NCBI GenBank assembly: GCA_002712285.1
Contig: PATC01000004.1
Coordinates: forward strand, 17,401-60,380
Reading direction: 5' to 3'
Length of the DNA stretch: 42,980 nucleotides
DNA from: Methanobacteriota archaeon
Lineage (GTDB): Archaea; Thermoplasmatota; Poseidoniia; Poseidoniales; Thalassarchaeaceae
In this document: positions 17,317 to 25,398 of the stretch, piece after piece
Position numbering within the stretch: position 1 is the stretch's first letter
Layout of the letters: every line of letters begins with the position of its first letter
Position numbers and translations under genes: made by a program
Notes under the pieces: model-generated
Seen by the model: only the letters and a program-made list of their open reading frames with translations
What the model was told of the DNA's origin: nothing
Databases searched by the model: none

Positions 17317-18374
17317 TCAATTTTCCAACGAAGTAGAGCGACAGCACCACCAATTCCTGCGAGTTGAAGGCCTGCATCATGTTCCTCAGAAGTCTGTTCG
17401 ATTTCGCCCCCACTTTCGAGAACTAAGGCAGCGACATCAGACCATGCCCTGTCAACACACTGCTCTACAGGGTCTCGAAGAAGCCGTGCAAGGATCAGTA
17501 GTGTTTCGATTGCCCCTTGTTCAGCGGCTTCGAGAATTTCTAAGCCCCCATATGCGACCACCCCATCGGTCGACATATGTGCAAATGCTTGTTCGATGAG
17601 TTTTGTTTGTCGAGTCAATGTATGTTCACCTAGAAGGTCATCAGCTAATCCTTCTCGGAAGATTTCGTTTGCCGCCGCTCTTCCACCTATACTGGTTGCA
17701 ACAGTTCGAATGGACCCCTTGTGACCATTTTTGCGAATAGCATCGGCAAAAGTTTCTCTTGCACTGCCCGGCCCACAAAGTAGTAGAGGCATTTCGGGAC
17801 GTAGTACGAGTAAGCTTTCCTTTGCTGCTTCCGCAAAGAAACTGGTTCTTGCACTACTTGAATCTCCATGTCTTTTGCCACCTCCACGCATTGTGAATGT
17901 TGTACCCTCACGTAGCCCGTTACCGGTTACTTCGAAGAGAATAATTTCATCAGATTCAACTACTGCCATCAATACTCGTGCTTTCGCACCTTCATTTGCT
18001 GCTCGTTGTAACAATTCGACATCCTCCAGAGGCATCTTATCTTCCCATAGTAATTCGACTTCGGAACGTTCCTCTATCGAATGCGTATGGTGGCTACCTC
18101 GGTCGAAATCTGCTTCAATTATGATCCCCGTGACTCTAAGTGCATCAGAGAAAGCTGCATATTCCGTTGATTCTGTAAGAATTGTAAGCCACATTGCCTT
18201 TCTTTCAGCCTCTTTTGCTCGTACACCATCTCGGTTGCCAGTTGTTTGGTCTCTCCTATGTCCGAACATTTTCACAATCACTCCGGGCTGAATCACTTGG
18301 GATAGTGCCCAGAGGTCATCTTCATCCTCGACACGGACTTTACAGCCTTGATCGGATCGATGGCTGATTTTCAT
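17313..18374 (-). CDS. pelA: Pelota (Dom34), ribosome rescue and mRNA surveillance factor
   Basis: 353 residues, standard for archaeal Pelota. It recognises stalled ribosomes with aEF1A and splits them with ABCE1. The N-terminal domain starts KVRVEDEDDLWALSQVIQPGVIV, the typical Pelota Sm-like fold. The central eRF1-like domain has MRGGGKRHGDSSSARTSFF and LLLCGPGSARETFADA. The C-terminal domain ends in the family-typical LAGIGGAVALLRW. The GGQ of release factors is absent, as expected. It lies 10 bases after the Fhs stop and overlaps the following gene by four bases. ATG start chosen at the first conserved strand. Confidence 0.93.
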   Translation of the reverse strand: MKISHRSDQGCKVRVEDEDDLWALSQVIQPGVIVKMFGHRRDQTTGNRDGVRAKEAERKAMWLTILTESTEYAAFSDALRVTGIIIEADFDRGSHHTHSIEERSEVELLWEDKMPLEDVELLQRAANEGAKARVLMAVVESDEIILFEVTGNGLREGTTFTMRGGGKRHGDSSSARTSFFAEAAKESLLVLRPEMPLLLCGPGSARETFADAIRKNGHKGSIRTVATSIGGRAAANEIFREGLADDLLGEHTLTRQTKLIEQAFAHMSTDGVVAYGGLEILEAAEQGAIETLLILARLLRDPVEQCVDRAWSDVAALVLESGGEIEQTSEEHDAGLQLAGIGGAVALLRWKIE

Positions 18375-18384
18375 GCTTAGTCCC

Positions 18385-20091
18385 TCAACTAAAAACGCCA
18401 GTTAAGTTGCCGTCCTCGTCCATGTCCATATCTGCAGCAGCAGGTCTCCGGGGGAGTCCAGGCATGGTCATCATTGAACCACAAACAGCGACTACGAACC
18501 CTGCTCCTGCATTGAGTCTGAATTCTCTAATAGGGAGAGTGAATCCATCCGGTGCGCCATAAAGCGATGGATCGTGGCTGAATGAGTATTGTGTCTTAGC
18601 CATACAAACAGGTAGCTCGCCATAGCCCCATTCGATAATTTGTTTGAGTTGCTTTTGGGCGCGTGCTTCAATTTCGATTTCATTCGCTCCGTAGATTTCC
18701 GTTGCAATAGTTCGGACCTTTTCTGTAATTGGAGCATCCGGGTCGAACAATGCCTTGAACGGCCGTCCTGCAGCCATGTGACGTTGTACTGCACGGTTGA
18801 CTGCATGTGCTAGAGGTTCGGCCCCTTCCCCTCCTTTGCTATGTCCTTCGTAGAGGACCGTTTCCGCACTGCCCGCTTCGGTAGCGATTTTAATGAGCGC
18901 GTCGATTTCTGCATCCGTATCTGTCGGGAATCTGTTAATTGAAACCACAACATCTGGTCCGAATCGCGCCATATTCCTGATGTGTCGACCAAGATTTGCT
19001 GTTGCGCCTAACTCCAACATGTCTAGATTCTCATCCTTGAGACGATCACCTGTCATTGTAATCCCGCTCATGCCATAGCCATGCATTTTCATACTACGGA
19101 CAGTGACGTTAACTACAATACAATCCGGGGAAATACCCGATGCCTGTGCCTTGATGTGCAAGGCTTTCTCAGCACCAAGATCCGCGCCAAATCCGGCTTC
19201 TGTGACAACCATGTCATTGAGTGCAAGAGATAGGCGATCAGCGATAATGCTTGAATTTCCATGTGCGATATTCGCGAATGGACCGGCATGAATGAAAGCT
19301 GGAGTTCCTTCAGTTGTTTGGACAAGATTCGGGAGAAAAGCAGTTCGCATCAGTAAGGCCATTGCTCCTGCGGCATCGATATCTTTGGCCTTAATCGGTC
19401 GCCCATCACGTGTGGAACCAATTACGATTTCTCCTAAGCGGAATCGTAGGTCATCATAGTCTCGTGCTAGAGCAAGAATAGCCATTACCTCACTTGCTGC
19501 GGTAATATCGAAACGTTCCTCGCGTGCCATTCCATTGCCTGGTCCACCAAGTCCGATTGCAGCGGATCTTAGTGTCCGATCGTTCATGTCGAGTACACGA
19601 GGCCATAGGAGGCGAGATGGGTCAAGGTTCAGTTCGTTTCCTTGGTGGAGGTGATTGTCCAGCACAGCACTACAGAGGTTATGGGCTGATGTGACAGCAT
19701 GGATGTCGCCTGTGAAATGGAGGTTAATATCTTCCATAGGGAGGACTTGTACATGACCTCCTCCTGCTGCACCACCTTTGATGCCGAATACAGGTCCCAT
19801 TGATGGTTCGCGAATAACGCATGCTGCCTTTTTCCCGATTCGATTCAGGCCGATGCTCAGACCAATGGTCGTGACAGTCTTACCTTCGCCATAACGAGTG
19901 GGGTTTACACTAGTGACAAGAATCAATGATCCTCGAGGGCGCTCTATTCTAGAGCGGATAGCCGGCCAAGTCACTTTTGCCATATGGCGACCGAATGGTA
20001 CGAGTTCCTCAACTCCAATTCCACGGGTCCATGCAACCTCTTCAATCGGAGCAAGTTCAATCGAGCGTGCGATTTCAAGGTCAGTTGGCAT
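18385..20091 (-). CDS. fhs: Formate-tetrahydrofolate ligase
   Basis: Makes 10-formyl-tetrahydrofolate from formate, tetrahydrofolate and ATP, feeding purine synthesis and other C1 uses. 568 residues, close to the usual 555-560. The phosphate loop is PTRYGEGKT (about 64-72), followed by EPSMGPVFGIKGGAAGGG, VLPMEDINLHFTGD and HAVTSAHNL, all hallmark segments. ATG at 20091 is preferred over a GTG at 20106. A TATA-like element at 20115-20126 lies about 29 nt from the ATG, suggesting a leaderless transcript. Many archaea lack this enzyme and use tetrahydromethanopterin, so its presence implies a folate-type C1 pathway. It is the first gene of a three-gene minus-strand operon. Confidence 0.95.
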   Translation of the reverse strand: MPTDLEIARSIELAPIEEVAWTRGIGVEELVPFGRHMAKVTWPAIRSRIERPRGSLILVTSVNPTRYGEGKTVTTIGLSIGLNRIGKKAACVIREPSMGPVFGIKGGAAGGGHVQVLPMEDINLHFTGDIHAVTSAHNLCSAVLDNHLHQGNELNLDPSRLLWPRVLDMNDRTLRSAAIGLGGPGNGMAREERFDITAASEVMAILALARDYDDLRFRLGEIVIGSTRDGRPIKAKDIDAAGAMALLMRTAFLPNLVQTTEGTPAFIHAGPFANIAHGNSSIIADRLSLALNDMVVTEAGFGADLGAEKALHIKAQASGISPDCIVVNVTVRSMKMHGYGMSGITMTGDRLKDENLDMLELGATANLGRHIRNMARFGPDVVVSINRFPTDTDAEIDALIKIATEAGSAETVLYEGHSKGGEGAEPLAHAVNRAVQRHMAAGRPFKALFDPDAPITEKVRTIATEIYGANEIEIEARAQKQLKQIIEWGYGELPVCMAKTQYSFSHDPSLYGAPDGFTLPIREFRLNAGAGFVVAVCGSMMTMPGLPRRPAAADMDMDEDGNLTGVFS

Positions 20092-20114
20092 TTCTGCGGA
20101 GCGCACCTACTCTG

Positions 20115-20126
20115 TTTTCAATATTG
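20115..20126. promoter_or_regulatory. Bidirectional AT-rich promoter element between fhs and aroE
   Basis: The sequence TTTTCAATATTG reads as a TATA-like element on both strands. It sits about 29 nt from the fhs ATG (minus) and about 38 nt from the first aroE ATG (plus). Confidence 0.4.
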
Positions 20127-20158
20127 AGCGTCATCCCCATAGGTTCCGACCGGTTCCA

Positions 20159-21160
20159 ATGCGCATGGCCGGTAGCCGAAGCATCCATTCTTCGGTCGCT
20201 GGATACCCAATTGAACACTCATTGACTCCTATTCTGTCAAGGCTAGTGGATGCGCACTTACGACAAGTTACAGGTCAGACATTTATCTCTCGTACAAGTC
20301 GTTTTGAGACCTCATTAATCCATGATTTACTAGGACGGATTTTACTTGATAGAATGGATAATCAGGTCGAGATTTTCACTTCAGAAGCATTGTCATTAAT
20401 CGATCAGGTTACTGTAGATGTTGAGGAAGGCCTTGAATTTCCTGGGTTAGAGGTGGTGGCTCCGAACTGGCCTGATCCAGCAGAATCCTGTTTCGGTGAT
20501 GACACCGTTCTATGGGTTTCGATTACTAGCCCTCTCAAGCATGGCCTAACCTCAAGGTCCGGTGTCATTCCTGTAGATGATTCATTGGACATCGCTTCAA
20601 CAAATCAATTGAGATGGGATGGTCATCAGTTGGTTACTGGAAGTACCGATGGGACAGGAGTAGTTCTTGTTGCAAGAACATGGGGTGCATTTGGTCGTTC
20701 CAAATCTCCGATTATGATTCTAAATGGAGGTGGAGCTGCTGCTCGTTCGACGGCGTCTGCTTGGGCTGAGAATGGGGGGCGAATTCTCTCTGTGACTATA
20801 GAGGGGCGCCGTCCTTTAGATCCTCGTGGGCCATGGAAGAATGCTCTCATTGATAGATTACCTGACGGCTCTCTTGAGTCAATATTTCAGGTGGATTTCT
20901 CTTCAACCGCAGAGTCCTTCAAAAGTTCCAATGTGTCCAATTCCGATGTATGTCTGGTTGCATCGTATGGAAAAGATGGTTCTGTTGAACCTACTCAGAG
21001 TGCTTCTGGAGCCTTAATTCTTGATGGAAGGTGGATGCTAGCGGCTCAACACTTAGTCGCTTGGGCCCAGTTTATTGCCCCCAAACATCGGGATTTCCTT
21101 CCTTCCTTACCTTTGTTGCTTAATCGTTTGAGCGAGGTCGAAAATAGGATTGAAGACTAG
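20159..21160 (+). CDS. aroE: Shikimate dehydrogenase, divergent
   Basis: 333 residues, slightly longer than the usual 270-290. It reduces 3-dehydroshikimate with NADPH in aromatic amino-acid synthesis. Family features: the substrate-binding start VAGYPIEHSLTPILSRL, catalytic Lys in VSITSPLKHG (normally VTVPLK), ASTNQLRWDG in the GAVNT position, the GSTDGTG loop with the catalytic Asp, nucleotide loop ILNGGGAAARS, and the end motif DGRWMLAAQHLVAWAQF. All are recognisable but looser than in typical AroE. Starts at 20159 or 20165 (MRM) precede the first conserved strand. An open extension back to 19898 lies inside fhs and is rejected. It ends immediately beside the carboxylase stop on the other strand. 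Confidence 0.83.
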   Translation: MRMAGSRSIHSSVAGYPIEHSLTPILSRLVDAHLRQVTGQTFISRTSRFETSLIHDLLGRILLDRMDNQVEIFTSEALSLIDQVTVDVEEGLEFPGLEVVAPNWPDPAESCFGDDTVLWVSITSPLKHGLTSRSGVIPVDDSLDIASTNQLRWDGHQLVTGSTDGTGVVLVARTWGAFGRSKSPIMILNGGGAAARSTASAWAENGGRILSVTIEGRRPLDPRGPWKNALIDRLPDGSLESIFQVDFSSTAESFKSSNVSNSDVCLVASYGKDGSVEPTQSASGALILDGRWMLAAQHLVAWAQFIAPKHRDFLPSLPLLLNRLSEVENRIED

Positions 21161-22714
21161 TCAGAGTGGAATATTTCCATGTTTCCTTGGAGGTTGCCAT
21201 ACTCGTTTTGAGATCAATGGCTTTAATGCGCGGATTAGTCGCATACGTGTTTCACATGGTTCAATGACATCGTCTAACCATCCATTCCTTGCCGCGACAT
21301 ATGGGTCGCCGAATTTCTGCCGGTATTCATCAACAAGTTCAGAATGTTTTGTAATTGGATTTTCAGCATCTTTGAGTTCGCGGCGATGAATAATGTTCAC
21401 TGCACCTTCAGCACCCATCACTGCGAGTTCTCCAGAAGGCCAGGCTACGTTGTAATCTGATTCAAGATGTTTGCATGACATTGCAAGATAGGCGCCGCCG
21501 TAGGCCTTTCTAGTAACGACTGTCAACTGGGGTACTGTTGCTTCCGCGTAGGCATAGAGAAGTTTTGCACCATGTCGAATAATCCCTCCCCATTCTTGCA
21601 CAGTTCCAGGGAGGAAGCCGGGTACGTCTACAAAGGAGATAAGCGGGATGTTAAAGCAGTCACATGTTCTAATGAACCTAGCTGCTTTCACGGATGCATC
21701 GATATCAAGACATCCAGCGAGAACCTTTGGTTGATTTGCAATAATTCCAACGGGGTTACCTCCTAAACGCCCGAAACCAATCACAATATTTTCTGCATAT
21801 GCTGGTTGAAGTTCTACGAAGTTGCCATCGTCTAAGATTACCTCCACAATCCCCTTCATATCATAGGGTCTATTGCTATCATCTGGCACTATGTCGTCCA
21901 ACTCTTTGCAGGATCGTCCATCGGAATCATTCGTGGACAGAACGGGAGGCAATGCATCGCAATGGTCTGGGAAATAGCTTAGAATTTCAGCAACGATATC
22001 CATTGCATCTTCTTCATCAGTAGCGACAAGACTCGCAATGCCTGACCTGCTAGCATGCATTTCTGCCCCGCCAAGATCTTTGGAATTCATTCCTTCTTCT
22101 GCGACTTCTGGAGTTTCCAGTGGACTTGACATGAAAAATTCACCATGTTCTTCGCCAATAATCACGAAATCAGCAAGAGCAGCAGCGAGTGCTGAGGCTC
22201 CTACTACTGGCCCCATCACAAGGGAAATTACGGGGATACGTCCTGAGCAGGCGATGAGGCGATCCATCATCTCCCCAGTCATGCCGAGGGAGGTTACGCC
22301 TTCGTGTGCTCTCTGGCCACCTCCGTCCCAGATTGCTACAAGAGGCAATCTAGCACGTAGTGCCATATCTACAATTTTGACAATTTTCTGAGCATGCATT
22401 TCGCCAACCGATCCTCCGAAAACGGAGAAATCCTGTGAGAAGCAGAGGATACGGCGCCCGTCAAGGGTAGCATTCCCGGCGATAACACCGTCACCAAGGA
22501 TTGCGTTCCGATCAATACCATGTTCGGTTTCTCGACTTAGAACAAAAGCATCGATTTCCATGAACGAGCCTTGGTCAACCAGTGCTTCTATTCGCTCTCT
22601 AGCTGTTTTTCGACCTGTTGCCCTGAGGGCCTCAACCTTGGATTGCCCACCTCCTCTTCTCGCCTCGCGCCGGAGGTAATCGAGTTCCTCCTTGGGGTCG
22701 ATTCGGGTGTTCAT
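21161..22714 (-). CDS. pccB: Acyl-CoA (acetyl/propionyl-CoA) carboxylase, carboxyltransferase beta subunit
   Basis: 517 residues, full length for the biotin-dependent acyl-CoA carboxylase beta subunit, which moves CO2 from biotin to acyl-CoA. Two crotonase-fold halves are visible, with the N-terminal GDGVIAG and FSQDFSVFGGS, the oxyanion region GGGQRAHEGV, and in the second half NQPKVLAGCLDIDASVKAARF, FVDVPGFLPG, TRKAYGGAYLAM and the conserved end PRKHGNIPL. The residue after GGAY, Asp in propionyl-specific enzymes (Asp422 of the Streptomyces enzyme), is Leu410 here, hinting at acetyl-CoA or mixed use. The biotin carboxylase and biotin carrier partners are not in the window. Methylmalonyl-CoA decarboxylase alpha is an alternative because of the shared fold. 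Confidence 0.9.
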   Translation of the reverse strand: MNTRIDPKEELDYLRREARRGGGQSKVEALRATGRKTARERIEALVDQGSFMEIDAFVLSRETEHGIDRNAILGDGVIAGNATLDGRRILCFSQDFSVFGGSVGEMHAQKIVKIVDMALRARLPLVAIWDGGGQRAHEGVTSLGMTGEMMDRLIACSGRIPVISLVMGPVVGASALAAALADFVIIGEEHGEFFMSSPLETPEVAEEGMNSKDLGGAEMHASRSGIASLVATDEEDAMDIVAEILSYFPDHCDALPPVLSTNDSDGRSCKELDDIVPDDSNRPYDMKGIVEVILDDGNFVELQPAYAENIVIGFGRLGGNPVGIIANQPKVLAGCLDIDASVKAARFIRTCDCFNIPLISFVDVPGFLPGTVQEWGGIIRHGAKLLYAYAEATVPQLTVVTRKAYGGAYLAMSCKHLESDYNVAWPSGELAVMGAEGAVNIIHRRELKDAENPITKHSELVDEYRQKFGDPYVAARNGWLDDVIEPCETRMRLIRALKPLISKRVWQPPRKHGNIPL

Positions 22715-22767
22715 CCTACTGTGAATTCTATCGATGGTTCATCATCAACACGCTGGAAGAATAGTTG

Positions 22768-22790
22768 AATTTTTCAATTGGAAAATTAAA
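22768..22790 (-). promoter_or_regulatory. AT-rich promoter region of pccB with imperfect palindrome
   Basis: The stretch around TTTTCAATTGGAAAA is close to an inverted repeat and overlaps the likely TATA box on the minus strand, about 55-75 nt before the pccB ATG. It could bind a regulator; this is inference from symmetry only. Confidence 0.35.
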
Positions 22791-22800
22791 TTTCTAATTG

Positions 22801-24168
22801 CTAATTTATTAGTTCATCCTGTTCGCCAATTAGGTTCATTGCCCAAGCATTTTGGAAAGCTTCAGAATCGCCTCTATGCCGACTGAGTAAGTAGTGGAGT
22901 TTGACCAATGAGGTTTCAGGCGGTCCGTTCATACCGTGTCCTAAGATGCCTATTTCCTGTAGAGCACGTCCCTTGGAATAAACGTCCAAATGTACAGGCC
23001 CTCTGATTGTCTGGGTTGTGACTACAGCAATTCCTCCACCTGCGACATAGTCGTGAATAGTGGAATAAATCTCCGTATTCTCTGGACTATCGCTGTTAGG
23101 ATCTGACGTGGGAAGATGCCCTAGTCCAGTCCCATGGAGATGAATAGCATCTGGCTTCGTCGCAATGATTGCCTGGAGATGTTCTGGCAGTAAGTGTGCG
23201 CCTGCAATAAATTCGGCAATTTTGATGTCTTCATTATACGTTAGCGGTGACGTTGACAATACTTGTACATCCTCTTGAATCTGATTCATTGTGATAATTG
23301 GCTCGTCAGTGGTGAGTTTGATTGTCCCCAGTGGAAGTCTATCGATTGATTCGAAAGCATCTCGACGAGAGCTATGCGTTTTCCTTGCTGAATGTCCGGC
23401 GTGAATTGCTAGAATTCCATCAGAAGATCCCGCATGCATCACGATTACTGCAGCATCTTTTCGGCCGCTTGGCGCCGGTCCATGAGCGGCAAGATGGACT
23501 GATGCAATCAGATTCTCTCTAGCATCACTAGAACCTCGATCTGAAGATCTCTGGGCTCCTGTAAATACAATTGGACCTGGGGGTCTTCCACCGTCACCTG
23601 ACCAAGCAAATGACATCGCCGCTGCTGACGTCGCCATTGTATCAGTGCCGTGCGTGATTACCACGCCTCTTGATCCACGGTTGAAGGCCGCCAGTGTCTC
23701 AGTAATCATCTGATTCCAGTGCCTGGGCCGAATATCATCTGAGAACATATTTCCAAGAAGAGTAGTCTCAATTCTGGCAATCTCTCTTAATTCAGGTACT
23801 GAGTCGATTAACTCTTCAGGCTCAAATCGGGCAATCACTGCTCCGGTTTTATAGTCAACCTTACTCGCAATAGTGCCTCCTGTATGGATTAGAGTAACTA
23901 GCGGAAGAGAGTCGTCTATCGGCTTAGATTTCAATGATGCAAATTCTGTTGGAGATTTTCCATCAAGGCGTGTAATTTCTTTGATAGCTGAAGTAGGGTG
24001 TGATAAGTTGTATCCATTCTCTAGTTTAACTGTCACTAATCCAGAGTCATAGGGCGAGAGGAGTATTCCTTCATGTGTTTGTTCTCCCATCCTCGTGGTG
24101 ATTCTGAGGCGGACATGTGAACCGGTCTCAAGGTCGTCCATACTCCTCGTGTGTTCTAATGGGGCCAT
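22801..24168 (-). CDS. gatD: Glutamyl-tRNA(Gln) amidotransferase subunit D
   Basis: Archaeal GatDE glutaminase subunit that releases ammonia used to convert Glu-tRNA(Gln) to Gln-tRNA(Gln). 455 residues, normal for GatD. A small beta N-terminal domain (about 10-70, starting GSHVRLRITTRMG) precedes the L-asparaginase-like domain. That domain has IHTGGTIAS (nucleophile Thr99), ITHGTDTMA (Thr and Asp near 175-177) and GAQRSSDRGSSDA. ATG at 24168 is chosen; the codon before it is an in-frame TTG and a third option, MDDLETG, lies further in. The subunit E gene is not in this window. The tRNA-Met gene ends 45 bases upstream on the same strand, so the two may share a transcript. Confidence 0.93.
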   Translation of the reverse strand: MAPLEHTRSMDDLETGSHVRLRITTRMGEQTHEGILLSPYDSGLVTVKLENGYNLSHPTSAIKEITRLDGKSPTEFASLKSKPIDDSLPLVTLIHTGGTIASKVDYKTGAVIARFEPEELIDSVPELREIARIETTLLGNMFSDDIRPRHWNQMITETLAAFNRGSRGVVITHGTDTMATSAAAMSFAWSGDGGRPPGPIVFTGAQRSSDRGSSDARENLIASVHLAAHGPAPSGRKDAAVIVMHAGSSDGILAIHAGHSARKTHSSRRDAFESIDRLPLGTIKLTTDEPIITMNQIQEDVQVLSTSPLTYNEDIKIAEFIAGAHLLPEHLQAIIATKPDAIHLHGTGLGHLPTSDPNSDSPENTEIYSTIHDYVAGGGIAVVTTQTIRGPVHLDVYSKGRALQEIGILGHGMNGPPETSLVKLHYLLSRHRGDSEAFQNAWAMNLIGEQDELIN

Positions 24169-24213
24169 CAAGTGAACGGATAGGTAACTACGCTACCGCT
24201 CGATTCTATTGAA

Positions 24214-24339
24214 TGGTGCCGGGAGCGGGACTTGAACCCGCGACCTTCGGATTTCCCAGATGCGTCAAAGATAAATGTGCGAATTCTTCAATTCGCCTAC
24301 CCTATGAGTCCGACGCTCTACCAACTAAGCCACCCCGGC
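24214..24339 (-). tRNA. tRNA-Met (CAT anticodon, elongator type) with a 50-nt intron and encoded CCA
   Basis: On the minus strand exon 1 (24339-24303) gives GCCGGGG acceptor, D-arm GCTTAGTTGGTAGAGC, anticodon stem TCGGA and loop CTCATA. Exon 2 (24252-24214) gives A, TCCGA, AGGTC, T-arm GCGGG-TTCAAGT-CCCGC, TCCCGGC, A and CCA. The parts add to exactly 76 nt, all stems pair (one G-U in the acceptor), and the CAT anticodon is at 24304-24306. The G1-C72 pair argues against an initiator; tRNA-Ile with a modified CAT anticodon remains possible. A TATA-like CATATCC about 29 nt upstream (near 24368) fits its promoter. Confidence 0.93.
24253..24302 (-). other. tRNA intron at canonical position 37/38
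   Basis: Fifty bases separate A37 from A38, the usual site for archaeal introns removed by the bulge-helix-bulge endonuclease. The intron contains a perfect 7-bp hairpin, GCGAATT-GAAG-AATTCGC (24279-24296). Confidence 0.85.
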
Positions 24340-24428
24340 GATAATTCACCTGACCGTCGAGTCGGATATGAGCGTTTCAGTCACTACCAATGTTCATGTG
24401 GGTTCATCTCCCCGTTCATGATGTTCCC

Positions 24429-25352
24429 ATGGTTGATGTCGACACCGCTCTGAAATCCGCGGCCATTGACCGAAGGAAGACCAAGAAGGACCGGGACTCC
24501 TCCAAACCGAAACGCCCCGGAGGCTCTGTAGGTGTCGAACCCTTTGACCCAGAAGTGTTTCGAACTAAGGAGGTTGCAGATACATATTCCATGTGGCTAG
24601 TCCTCATTGGTTCAGTCCTCACTGCATTCATAATGCGTTTTCTAGTAATGCCAGGGATGGGTGAGCCGGGCCCTCTTCTTTGGCTACTACCTCTGAGTTT
24701 GGTCCTAATCCTCCCAACACTACACCGTCTAATCCTTCCTGATGAGATTTCAGATCTCTACACGGGAGGCAATTGGTTTCGTGCTGGAATGCTCTGGATT
24801 TTCACTTGGCTTTCGATTTCAATTATTCTAGTTAATCCACCTCTCGCCGATATTAGTGCGCCTGAGGCCGCAGATGTTCGCCTAGTGTTTGATGAGGGTG
24901 AAGAATCAGAGGATTTAGTCGCACGATTGGATCGAGTTGGCAATGATATCGATATTTCAATTGAAACAGGGCAGTCAGAGGGGTCGATGTGGCTTCTTCT
25001 AGATGTGCGCGATAATGTAGCAGTAGAGGATTGTTCAATCACAGTCCAATTGGTGAAAAATGAACAGGTTCTACTTAATTCAACAATCAATGGTGCTAAT
25101 GGAACTTCAATTGCAGCTTACGACGATTTAGTTTCTGAAAATAGGTCAATTGTTTCTATTATCGATGGGGGTTCGCATAGCGATCCAGAAATGAAGTTGT
25201 GGCGATCAACTGATGTTGGCGTTGCTGTAGATCTTGGTGCATTCGATACAGGTACCTATGAACTGAGATACAGAATTGATCAGCCAGGTGATCCTTGGCC
25301 ACTTACTACGGGAGACTCGGTTTACAAGATCCAGATTTTACCTTCGCAGTGA
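24429..25352 (+). CDS. Three-helix membrane protein with C-terminal extracytoplasmic domain, function unknown
   Basis: About 307 residues from the ATG at 24429; an in-frame ATG at 24390 would add 13 residues. A Lys/Arg-rich N-terminal segment (about 10-35) is followed by helices at about 55-75, 82-103 and 117-136. After these comes an acidic, beta-rich domain to the end, with several Asn-X-Ser/Thr sites and one lone Cys. Positive charge at the front and three helices would put the C-terminal domain outside. I recognise no family. It is divergent from the tRNA-Met gene and convergent with rfcS, 46 bases apart. Confidence 0.75.
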   Translation: MVDVDTALKSAAIDRRKTKKDRDSSKPKRPGGSVGVEPFDPEVFRTKEVADTYSMWLVLIGSVLTAFIMRFLVMPGMGEPGPLLWLLPLSLVLILPTLHRLILPDEISDLYTGGNWFRAGMLWIFTWLSISIILVNPPLADISAPEAADVRLVFDEGEESEDLVARLDRVGNDIDISIETGQSEGSMWLLLDVRDNVAVEDCSITVQLVKNEQVLLNSTINGANGTSIAAYDDLVSENRSIVSIIDGGSHSDPEMKLWRSTDVGVAVDLGAFDTGTYELRYRIDQPGDPWPLTTGDSVYKIQILPSQ

Positions 25353-25398
25353 TCTGACTGACATATTGGCCAGTAAATATCGTGTCTATCTGGCAGAA

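Noticed and set aside
17731-18291. A 186-residue open frame opposite Pelota
   Set aside because: Ser/Arg-rich shadow composition, no domain, and fully covered by a well-supported gene.
19898-20158. An 87-residue N-terminal extension of the shikimate dehydrogenase
   Set aside because: It lies antisense inside fhs and before the first conserved AroE strand; ATGs at 20159 and 20165 fit better.
24253-24302. The tRNA interruption as a split or pseudo tRNA
   Set aside because: The exons join to a perfect 76-nt tRNA with all stems paired, and the gap lies at the canonical archaeal intron site.
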